Shown here: positions 25,601 to 37,600 of the stretch, one piece after another
How the letters are laid out: each line of letters starts with the position of its first letter
How positions within the stretch are numbered: the first letter of the stretch is position 1
Source: Sebastes aleutianus
Lineage: Eukaryota; Chordata; Actinopteri; Perciformes; Sebastidae
NCBI GenBank assembly: GCA_916700875.1
Contig: CAKAKS010000066.1
Span: 36,666,716 to 36,730,715 of the forward strand
Reading direction: 5' to 3'
Length of the DNA stretch: 64,000 bases
Notes under the pieces: generated by a model
Seen by the model: only the letters and a program-made list of their open reading frames with translations
What the model was told of the DNA's origin: nothing
The model's database searches: none
Program-made: the position numbers and the translations under genes

Positions 25601-28600
25601 TTTGGATGTGTTGCTCAAAGCTGGCGCTAAATACCAGGACATCATCCAAATACGGGACACAAACTTCATCCCTGAGGTCTCCCAGGCATCCCTCCATATA
25701 GCGCTGAAAAGCTGCGGGCGCATTTGTAAGCCCAAATGGGATCCTCACCCATTCATAAAGTCCCCATGGTGTTATGAATGCGGTGCAGGGTCTGCTTTTC
25801 TCGCTCATGAAGCCCTGGTGGTAAGCCTTCCCCTGGTCTAACACCGTGAACCAGGAGTTGCCTCCCAGGTTTTCCAAGATCTCCTGTATCCTTGGAATTG
25901 GATGACGGTCAGGCAGTGTTTTCCCGTTCAGCAGCCTGTAGTCTATGCACAAGCGAAGACTCCCATCTTTCTTCCTGACGTATACTACAGGTGAGGAATA
26001 TGAAGAACAGGATTTCTGGATCCAGCCTTGGTTCAGTAAGTCCTGTATGTGTGTTTTCACTTCCTGGTAGAGATGTTTAGGGATTGCATTGTATGTTCTT
26101 TGTACGGGCACATTGTCTTTTAACTGTATGTCCATCTCCAAGTCTCTAATGCACCCTGTATCCCAATCATGCTTTGCAAAAACGTCACACTCTTCTCTGA
26201 GCATTTGCTGTACCTGTTGCCGTTGGTCGTCTGGCAGATGACTCAGGTCCACAGGTGGGTCCCAGCGCTCACCTTGTGACTCGCTGCTGGACTGCTGCAC
26301 AGGCGGGGCAACACTGCTGTCTGATGTCTGAGGTTTCTCACCCTCAGTAGGCTTTGTCTGCAATGGGTAGATGGCATCAACACTGTGCAACCAGCCAAGT
26401 GTAGTGCGACTACAAAGCGTGATATCATTGTCAGTCATGTTTTCAACAGTCACCTCAATTTGACAATTATCTTCTGGAGGGAGCTCGATTAACTGGTCCC
26501 TAATGGCTAGGCCTGTTGGCCATGGTGCCTCCTGGTTCGGCTCCAACACTACATGTGACGTACTCCATACACTCTTATTTAGCCAGCCGCACTGCACTGT
26601 CATCACTTTGTTCTTTGGGATGGTCACTGATCGTCTGCCTACTCTGGCTATGTGGGGTTGGCTTACAGTCTTTTGTTTTTTTAAAACAGATAAAACAGCT
26701 CTTGCAGTTTTGTGTCCTATCTCTAGTGCTGAGCACAGTCTCTTTACCATGTGACCAGATGGCATGCAATCTCCACCTGTGTCGTTTGTGAGTGCTAGTT
26801 CTTCGATCACATTAAAGCCAATGATGGGGCGTTCCATGTCACTGCTGGAAACCAGGATTGGGACCAGAACAGGTTTGTCACTCATTCCAGCCACAGCATT
26901 TTTGGACAGGGTGAATTCAATTTCCATCCATCCTTCATACGGAATGTCTGTTCCATTTGCAGCTGAGAGCTCCAATGCTCCTTCTTCAAGCAGCTCTGTC
27001 ACTGGTCTCACCTCAGTGTCTGGCAGGTATTTTCCTTTCCAGTTCAATCCCACTATTGATACCTGTGACCCAGTGTCCCACAGTATTGTAGTGTCAACTC
27101 CTCCCAGAGAGGCTCGAACTAGACATCTCTTCCCTACCAGCTTGGCTGTTTGCTTTTGCTTACCAGTGAGGGGTGCTCGAAGGCTGAACAGATCCACTTT
27201 GTCTGTGTTTTCTGCAGAATGATGCAGGATTTCGATTTTATTTGTGCTGGCTGCGACATTTTTCATTCTACAACCCGATGCCCAGTGTTCGGCGCTGCCG
27301 CACTTAAAACAGTGATTACACCTTCCATCAGGGTTGGATACCTGACAGTTCTGACACTGTCTGCTGTTTGCAGTCTTTGGCTGTGGTCGATATTTTCGGT
27401 TTGGCTGTTCACTCACTCTCATGGGTTGAGGCTTAGGGGTTTGGTGAAGACTTGCAATTTGAGTGGTGAGGTTCTGGATCGCGTCACATATGGCTTTGTT
27501 GCCTTGGTCAACCTTTTCCATCAGTGTATCACGTTTGTTTGTTTCCTTGTGTTTGTCCTTGCTGTTTGGTTTGTGCACATAGCTTTCCTTTTCAGTTTCC
27601 TCATTTTCTTCAGTAATCGCTGCCACTTTAATCATCTTTGCTTTTGATGCGGCTGACTTGTTCTTTCTTTCCATCTCGAGACTGTATGCAGCCGTCATCT
27701 TCTCCAAAAGGACTTCATCTGTAACCTCAGGATCTTGTAAGTATGGCTTTATATCTGCTCGAATGGCGTCATCATGGAGGCCAGTAATTACTGTTTGGAG
27801 GAACTGATTTTGGATTAGCGCTGAACTGTACTGCAAACCAGACTTAGCTCTTTCTGAAGCAAAGACAACTTGTTGTCTCAGATCCATGGCTCGTACCAAA
27901 AACTGAATGGGTGTTTCTCTTGGCTCCTGAACTGCGCGCGTGAGGGAGTGGTACAGCTCAGTAGCATCCTTCTCAATGTAATGAGTCCGTAATATCTGTC
28001 TGAGAGATTGTAGTGTCAAATCAACTCTACTTTCAAGATAACTCTTCAGTTTCGTTCCTGGAGCGATGGTTTGAATGACAGCTTCGACAACTTCTCCCTC
28101 GTCATATCCTTTTTTCAATGCCCTTTGAATTTGTCTTTCCAAACTGGTGTATGCTAATTTATCCTTTTGATTTGGTTCTCCAATTTGTCCAATTATTTTT
28201 AATTCCCTTCTGTACAGTGGATGGACATAAGCAACATTTTGACTAGCATCAGAGGCTTCTTCCTTTGCATTGGGGGCAGAAACACTTTTTCTTTGTGCAT
28301 CTGAGTTAGTGGATGCAATACCATTTTCGTCCACAGGGCGGTGCTCTTGCAATACTTGTTGAGGCATGGACTCATCACTATCGCCATATTCCTCTTTTAG
28401 TTCGTCAATCTTGTCATTTAAGTGCAGTAATACAGACATTCCTTCGTCCTCTCGTGAAGTAACATCTTCCCCTTCCAGATGCTGGAGAATATGCCTCCTC
28501 AGCTTACGAGGAAAGTCTTTGTCACTCTTATCCACAGTTAGACCGAGTGCTGCGCATATGTCATTCAACTCCGATGCTGTCAGTGTCAGTAACTTTTCCT

Positions 28601-31600
28601 CTATCTCTCCCACAACATTCTCCCAATCAGGCGACATCTGTTGTGCTTTGGACATGATGGCAAACTTTTACCTCCACTGCTTCGTTTGGAGCACTGCGGT
28701 ATTGACGACGTCAGTCTGCTTGGCTAGCAGCTAACGCTAACTCTTACTGTGTTGTGGCTCATGACTTGTCTTGCTTCGTGATGAACTCCGACCGGGCGGA
28801 AACACCAAGTTTATGTTGCACCCTTAAAGACACATGACTCCGTCTTCCTTTTGGCAACTTTTATTCTTCCCAGTTCTGTTGAAGTTATCTTTTACACGAA
28901 GCAATCAGAACCGCTCGCACACATATGTAAACATCAAGCACGTTCCCTAATCGCTACTGCGCTGACTGATGACATCATCACAGCCTGAACCTTGACCTTT
29001 TCAATAATAACATTGCGCTGACTGATGACATCACATCACTCTGAACTTTGACCTCGTGATAATAACATAAATCAGATAATAGTGTAGTGTAGTGTATATT
29101 TCTTCTTAGATAACTTAAATCTATTCTAGGTCAATAAAATGTAAATTATAAAATATTTCTAGGTTGCAACATCAGCAGAAGCTTTAGCTAACTTGGATAG
29201 TTCGGTAAAGTGTGAAAGATATTGACAGATTCAAACTTCCCGGATCAATAACTCATCAGAGAAACATAGTTCAAACACCAGGTAGACAACGAGCTACAAG
29301 CTCATTTTAATCACAACCAGCCTTTAGTCCTCCGAGCTGGACACATAAAATCGGTCTCTATGTGCAGCCGGCTGTGAGACGAGTGGTCGGGACCGCTGTG
29401 GATCAGATAGTTAGAAAATTACATGAAATAGAAAGAGCTCATCATCAGGAGTCTGTGGCCAACGAGAGCTTTGTTCACCAGAGAGTTGTGCTAGAAATGT
29501 ACAGCCTATTATAGATTTATTGTCTCCAGACACACTTTATAAACCCGTACGGCTGCAGTGACATCGTATGTTTGAATAGCTTCACACACCTCCCAAACCC
29601 CCCCCCCCCCCCCGACGTAATTACAGATATCTGCAACGTCATTTCAACTCTAAAACTCTAATTCTAGATGTCTGTAATTAATTTAGACTCTCCCTAACTA
29701 CAGTTAGAGATATCTACAACCTTATTCTCACAAGTCAAAACTCCAATTCCAGGTATTTAAAAAGGACCATGTAAATATCTACAGTTAAGGGGAATTAAAG
29801 ATATCTGTAACTGGAATTATGACTAGTCAGAATTCAGTTGTGGATATCTACAACTGAATTGGGGATATCTGTAATGAGAAACCCCATACACATGAATGGC
29901 AAAAGTAGTTTGAATCGTACTACTCAAAATGTAATTAGGAATATCTTGAATCAGAGTTTTGACTAGTCAAAATGACGCTGCAGATATATCTAATGAATAT
30001 CCTGTCTAGCTATTAAATGTTAAAACAGCTCATCGTAGGCATGTGGAGTTTGAAGGTTGTTTAGAAGGCAGCTGATGAGTTGCATTATGGGAAATGTAGG
30101 GGTTGAATGTTTTGACTCGTACTAAGAACTAAAGCCAGGATATCACAGCCTCTGCTTTATTGATTCTATTATGTTATTATTTTAAAATCTGCTTCTTACA
30201 AGTCGCCCAGCTTTATGGAGGTGCAGTACTGCTGGAGACCCCCTCAGGACCGATCTGGTCTGTGACCGACCAAACAACAACTTCTGTGAAAATGTTGAAG
30301 TGAGGCTGCACTCTGTAGAAATAGCTCCAGCTCCAGTCTGGGAATCATGTATTACATTTTAGTTGCACTCTCCTACCTCATGCTTTTGATTTGATTTCGC
30401 TTCCTTCCGGCAGTTGTGAACGGTGAACAGCAGGAGTCGGAGACACAGCCTGAGACTGTTTCAGGTCGGAGTAATGAGTAGCTGGCAGAACCTCGCTGCC
30501 TCGGCTTTCAAAGACTTCGGCTGGGAAGGTTGTCAACCTCACTAAATCGATTTGGTGCAATCAGTGGCGAGTGCAGCAGAGGTGTTTACTCTGTCTGGAC
30601 TGTATCTACACACCACTCTAAGAGTGTCAGTGCATGAATATCAATAATGCGCATGGTGTCATTTTACTAGCAGGAGGATTAAAGACGTAAGACAACAACG
30701 GGAGAAGCCGGTGCCCAGTGTGGGGAAAGTAAAGCACTCTGATGATCCTCATTGAGAGGAAGACTGAAGGAAGTTTGGCTATAGCTTGTTTAACAGCTAA
30801 TGAGTATTTTAATGAGGAGCTGACCAGCTTTACATCTAACAAGGTGTTAGAGAGGTGTAAATGGTCAGGCTGTTCTCATCCACTGTTCATACGTACACCT
30901 ATGAAGGTAAATGAAAGGTAATGCACTATAATTCATAAATCAGCTGCTGCAGGTGACGCAGAATAAAGATAAAGATGAAGGTCGGGGTGATGTACGGGTC
31001 AAACCAACACAGGACTTTCACAATGGAGACCAAAAGTCAACGTTGACTTATTTTAACATACTTTTTACTTTTGTTAAGTGACATACATACTGCTAACTAA
31101 AATAACGGTAACACTATTTTAACCATTAGAGGATATTTTAAAATAAAGTCATTTTAGATACATTTTGAGGTAAATATTGGGGTAATTTGGCAATAATTCC
31201 AAAGAAATGTAAAATAGGCTACTTGCTAATTATCATCTAATTACCATGAAATTTGCGGACCTGTAAAATGAAGTCATACCAACATAACTGTTGGTAAGAT
31301 ATCATGTATGAGGATACGTTAAATAGTCGTGAATGTTGTATTTCATTGATTTTTCTCGCTTGCCATTCAGATAAAACAACATATAAATATAATTCACTGC
31401 CAGTTCAATATGATTGACTCCCCTCGTGTACAGTAATTACCATACAGCTCAGTCTATAGGTTCACTCATTGCCCTACAGCACCGCTCATGAACATGGGAT
31501 CCAATTCAACCTCCACACAGTAATGAACTGGACTGTAAGTAGAGCAGGCTCATGATTGAATACCTATAATCAGGTAGAAATGTGTGATCTGGATGTACGC

Positions 31601-34600
31601 TTCAGTACTGTAATCATCACATGGAGCGACATACAACAGCCTGCAGCTGCATGTAAACAAGGTGTAAGTGAAAATAGTTCTAATTAGAAAAGCCTATTGA
31701 TTGATATTGGAGATCACTATTTACATTCATAAGTGACAGGTCAGTTTAATTTGACCTGTCAGCATAGGAAAAGGGACATCCTGTTTGTCTGTACGCATTA
31801 TGTTTTAGCTTCTAATCATTCAAACTCTATAACATGATATTACAAATAGTAAAAATGTCAAAAAGATTCTTTCCTTTCATCCAAGTGTCTCCGGCGGCCG
31901 AGCGTCTGCGTTACATCCTGAATGAGGACGATGACATGCCCACGCCGACGCTCTTCACTGAGATGGACACTCTGCAGCGGGAAGGAGACGAGCTGGAGTG
32001 GAAGGAGTCTGCCAGGTGGACGACTACACTCACACTCACATGCACACTTAAATTCAGCCACCGTTACGCTTCCACCACTCAAAAACACAATTACTCTTGT
32101 TTTATGTTGTTTGCTTCTGCTTCTGAAATCTGGAGTACATCCGCTCCAAAAATGATTGTTCAGATTATGACTCAACGCTACCTCTTTGCAAACATTGTAG
32201 ATATAAAAGGAAGCATGATTTTGCAACTGCACAGCTAATATCTCATAATTTATTAAGAAAATGCTTTTGTTAGATAGTTTGGATGAAACCAGAGGCCTGT
32301 ACTACGAAGCAAGTTCAACATACCCACGATCGTCTCCTTATCTTGCTTCACTTAACCTAACAAATGAGATCTCGCTAAACGGTCCTACGACACTGGTTAT
32401 CAACTCGGTAAATCAACCCAGGGTTTCTCAGTCTGGTAATGAGCGCGTTCACATGAACGGTATTTACAGCATCTGACCAATCACAGACATGGACAAGTCT
32501 ACTGACTGCAGACAGACAGGCAGACAAATACGAAGAATTTAAAGACATAATCCAGACTAGAAGTAACACCGTTGAAGCTGCCAAATGCAGGATGGACAGC
32601 TCTGGATGTGTGAATGCGTAAATTAAAGGGACTGTTTGTAAGAATCAGAAATGCTTGTTAACAGCGACACCTGTGGCCTTTAAGTCAACAAAATTCAGCA
32701 TCGGGCCCGCGCTTGCTTGCTCTACATAGAAATGAACGAGCATCACTCAAAACAGTGAGGCGACACACGTCAGCTAAAACCACAATATCACTCTATATTT
32801 CAGCTGTAGGCAGTAATGTTAGCTGACCAGACGAAGGTCTCTCCATGAATCACTGCTGATACTGTGTTGGCTTCTCCTGCTTCAGCCTCCCGACCGCGTT
32901 TGGAGAGAGGCACCGGCACCCGGTCAGAGACGATAACGTTTCTCTCTGCGGAGCCCCGTCACTTCACAAGACACGGAAAACCTCTGTTGGTCTGGAGGAG
33001 CTGCAGCAGTTATTTCTACACAAACGTCCACTGAACATTCATTAGATATTCTCAGACCTAAATTCACTCTTCTGCAGTGTGGAGTGTGCGCGCATGCACG
33101 TGAGGTGGAGCGAGCTGAGTGAAGGCAAGCAGGCAGGCAGAGGAGTAGAGGAGCAGAGTACAGAGACTCCGGCCCTGGAGACCAAATCTACGGTCTCCCC
33201 CGCGTCCTCCGACCGCAGCCAACACTGTTTTTCAAGACGGGCTTCACTAGATATAACTTTGCGGTTTTGGTGCTTCCGTGTAGTTTGTGTTGGAGTCTTG
33301 TCTGAACAGCATAGCCACACGCTAGCGCGCATATGCGAGCGCGCATGGGACACCGATCCGGGTGATTTATACGTGTAAGAAGTTACAAACAGTCCCTTTA
33401 ACAGAGTTATTCATTTAACGGAACACTCAAAAGTCAGATATAGTTGTCTAGATGGGGCAGTGATATTATAAATAGCTTTCAGAGTATTATGGATGAATGG
33501 ATAACACTTTGTTATGCCTTTTAGCAATGATAAGGCGTGTATGAGCATTTCATCCTTCTCTCAGCTGCATAATTCAAAACAGTAAACACCCACAGCATAA
33601 ATCCAGCTGTCCTTCCTGTACTGTATGTGTCAGTTTAAACTGTGTTGCTTTTAGTCTGATTTTTTTAGTCGGATCCTCGGCAACAAGTCGGACTCGTTTC
33701 CGGTGGGGGTTGGCCTCCGCCAGGGCTGCGCTTTGTCACCAATCCTGTTCGTGATATTCATGGACAGGATATCGAGGCGTAGTCGGGGGGAGGAGGGTTT
33801 GCAGTTCGGTGTGCTGAGGATCTCATCGCTGCTTTTTGCAGATGATGTGGTCCTGTTGGCATCATCGGTCTGCGACCTCCAGCACTCACTGGATCGGTTT
33901 GCAGCCGAGTGTGGCGCAGTCGGATGAGGATCAGCACCTCTAAATCTGAGGCCATGGTTCTCAGCAGGAAACCGATGGATTGCCTACTCCGGGTAGGGAA
34001 TGAGTCCTTACCCCAAGTGAAGGAGTTCAAGTACCTCGGGGTCTTGTTCGCGAGTGAGGGGACGATGGAACGTGAGATTGGTCGGAGAATCGGAGCAGCA
34101 GGGGCGGTATTGCATTCGCTTTACCGCACCGTTGTGACGAAAAGAGAGCTGAGCCGGAAGGCAAAGCTCTCGATCTACCGTTCAATCTTCGTTCCTACTC
34201 TCACCTATGGTCATGAGGGTTGGGTCATGACCGAAAGAACGAGGTCGCGGGTGCAAGCGGCCGAAATGGGTTTCCTCAGGAGGGTGGCTGGCGTCTCCCT
34301 TAGAGATAGGGTAAGAAGCTCAGTCATCCGTGAGGGACTCGGAGTAGAGCCGCTGCTCCTTTGCGTCGAAAGGAGCCAGTTGAGGTGGTTCGGGCATCTA
34401 GCACGGATGCCCCCTGGGCGCCTCCCTTGGGAGGTGTTCCAGGCACGACCAGCTGGGAGGAGACCACGGGGAAGACTCAGGACTAGGTGGAGAGATTATA
34501 TCTCTACTCTGGCCTGGTAACGCCTCGGGATCCTCCAGTCAGAGCTGGTTAATGTGGCCCGGGAAAGGGAAGTTTGGGGTCCCCTGCTGGAGCTGTTGCC

Positions 34601-37600
34601 CCCGCGACCCGATCCTGGATAAGCGGTTGAAGATGGATGGATGCTTTTAGTCTGATTATGACTGTAACTTCTTCATATGTGTGTAATATTATCATACAAT
34701 CTACTCACAGAGCTCTGATTGGTCAGTAGGCGGTGCTTTTATACGAGTTGATCTCTTATCTGGAACATAACCTGCTCCGGAGCAGGTTAGCTGTTCAGCA
34801 TCAGTTACAATGGCGATTTACCCGGGTAAGAAGTGATCCACCTTCGTAGGACTGAAACCCTGAAGGGTTAACCCTGAAGTTACCTCGCTAACCTAATCCT
34901 GCTTCCTAGTACTTTCCTGAAGAGCTGTCATGTTTATCAGTTTGAAAACCAGAAATAGGTCAACTCAGAAAATGGTGCATTTGTACAATCAGGCAACAAT
35001 GTAAGACACACTGTCAACCTTCTACTGCACAGCCTACTTAAAAATGATATCTGGCTGAAATGAATGCAAAATGAACCTCAGACCACAGAAACCACAGTGG
35101 AACTAACTGGCATTGTCAGAGTGTGGAGTGCTAGAAGGTAAAACCGAAACTTTGGGAAAAGTCTTAAAAGTGATTCTTTCCTTCTTTCCTCAAACACTCT
35201 GCTCCTTCACATTCATACAGCGTCGTGCCACAGACACATCTACTGATTACTGGAACCACCAGCAGAGCTCAAAGACATCCAGGCTGCTGTGTATTCCTCA
35301 CCTGTTCCCTCTCGCTGTGTGTTTTTCTGCCTTCAGGTGGGTGAAGTTCGAGGAGAAGGTGGAGGAGGGAGGAGAAAGGTGGAGTAAACCACACGTGTCC
35401 ACACTGTCCCTGCATAGTCTGTTTGAGCTGAGGACGTGTCTCCAGACGGGGACGGTGCTGCTGGACCTGGACGGCTACTCACTGCCTCAGATTATTGGTG
35501 AGATGTTTGAGATTAGCTCCTTTTCTCACGGTGTCTTATTGTTAATATCATATTCATCCAGTGAGGCATCATTTTCGGCCTTATGTCTTTTTGTGTATAC
35601 ACAATGTTGATTGTACCAAAGCTGAATTATTTCAGTGCACCAGAAGTTCAGCTCCCTCCAAAACCCCACAAGTGCAATATAGTAAAATGTTGTTAAAAAC
35701 AGGCTGGAAGTGACTTCTGCCTTTCGAACCATCGGCCACTGGCTCAGGACAAAATAAATTGAGTGCATCTCTGCAACTATAAGGTCTATTTACTCTTGGT
35801 AGCATTATAAAGGTAACACTGTAAGCATCAGTATTGTTGGAGACGCAAATAGGAGCTGGGCCAGTTATTGGAAAATATTAAAGATAATTATCAATATTAA
35901 TAAAATTAATATTAATAAATTATCAATATATGTTAATAATAACTGGGCACCAAATTATAATGGTACATAAGCTCAAAAGACAATAAAATGGCTGTCAAAA
36001 GTGAATAATAATTATCAAAATAATAATTAATTATATTGAATAATATGATTTAATGTATATTAAGTCATCCTCGGGGCACCACTCTTATGAAAAATGATAG
36101 CAAATTAATGTAGTCTCATAGATAAGTCTCATTAAATATACTAAACTATCAATTTGGAACTTTGATTAATAATTAAATTAATAACTATAACCAAAAATCA
36201 CTATATCAATCGATATTATTCACTCTTGTACAGCATTAACCAGACCAGCATGTATAACCCACAAACATTTATTTACAAGATAATAAAGGTTTAGAACACA
36301 ATATTAACCTAACTAAATAACTAAACTAAACAAACCAAAGACAGTGTTTGAGCGTGTGTGTGCGTGTGTGTGTGTGTGTGAGAGAGAGGGGGGGAGAGAA
36401 ACAGAGACAAGATGGCTACTTGTCTCAAGATGTCTGCATGTGCCTACAGACAATATGGTTGACTCTGTAAAACTACAAAGATGGCTGGATCAAAGATGGC
36501 CGCCAACATGTTCTTCGGAGCACATGTGCTCAGGAAGGACAAAGGGGGGTGTGATGTGGGGGTTGAGATTCTCTGAATATGTATGTTTATGTTCAACACT
36601 AATTCACAGTTTATTTTTGTGATCTTAATGTGTGTCAGATAATGCAGTGGGTTAGAAAATATGGTTAGTTTGCATGCAAGACCTTGGGTCTTTCCCATTA
36701 GTGCTTTTATACGGCTTGACTCCTCTCCTCGACTCCTCGACTTGCGTCTTAGTCCCGCCCACGGGAGATGCGAGCGGAGGAGGCGAGGAAACGACTCGAG
36801 GAGAGAGGAAACGAGTAAATATGTTTTTAGAGACATGAGACGTCGTTTCCTCTGAAGCGTCACGTGAAGCGACGTCCGTTTCTGATGACAGCAGCAGCTG
36901 ATCACAGCTGGATCAGCTGTCAGTCGGCTTCAACAGCTGTTTATGTCTGAACTGATCTAATATTAATAAAGAAACAGAGTTATCAGAGCAGCAGTGTTTC
37001 CTCTCTGTAGCCTGTTACCTGTTTAACAAACACCTGCACATGAATAACAGCTGCAGTCTGTGTTTATATTGTGGACTGAGTCCTGCTTAGAGGACCAGGA
37101 ACCATCTCTATTGGCACAATATCTTTATATTATTTATTCATTATTAGCGTCTGTAGTTAGTTATTGATATTCTGACAGTAGAAGGTATGTATCAGGCTGA
37201 ATGTTTCAGGGAAAAGTGAAATAACGTAACTCATATCAAACCCGACGTTCAGGAATTATCAGCCTCGTGACTGAATGGAAATGACTTAAATGATGTAAAA
37301 GGTGTAAAAGAGAGACTCTCCTTCTCTCTGACTTTAACTGGAATCATAATAAAAGTTAACGTGAGAAATAACAGATCATCAAAAGAAAACTCTTTCTAAT
37401 AAATGCAGAAAGTTATTTAAGTCTGTTCGTTATCAGGTTTTATAAACCCCTCTCAGTGTCAGACTCCTTCAGTGACGGTGTGTAAAGCAGAGATACTGCA
37501 GGTCCTTCTGCTGCTGGAACACTTCACCATCAACATGGTCCGTTTGTTGTTCACACCTACAGTTAACACAGATTATAACTAGATGGTGAATCAGAAGACA

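Larger units (their letters stand above)
21820..29171 (-). mobile_element. Complete Ty3/gypsy-type LTR retrotransposon, antisense in slc4a5 intron 2
   Basis: 7,352 bp, flanked by a 4-bp target duplication TCAG (21,816-21,819 and 29,172-29,175). LTRs of 358 bp start TG and end CA and differ at one position (21,967 C versus 28,961 G). The primer-binding site matches tRNA-Val and the polypurine tract abuts the 3' LTR. Order on the minus strand: gag with zinc knuckle, protease, RT, RNase H, integrase, the Ty3/gypsy order. No envelope ORF was seen. The single coding frame is broken by one TAA at 25,449-25,451. Near-identical LTRs imply a recent insertion. Confidence 0.95.
32293..34912 (-). mobile_element. 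MITE family A, copy 4, carrying two nested insertions
   Basis: Left end AGGCCTGTACTACGAAGCAA; right end degraded (GCTTCCTAGTAC instead of GCTTCGTAGTACAGGCCT). Collinear with copy 3 apart from two insertions: a TTAA-flanked MITE (32,627-33,397) and a Rex3 LINE fragment (33,661-34,642). Lies in slc4a5 intron 3. Confidence 0.85.

Noticed and set aside
23010..28734. Plus-strand ORFs of 80-165 codons across the LTR element
   Set aside because: Shadows opposite the gag-pol frame with no recognisable domains.
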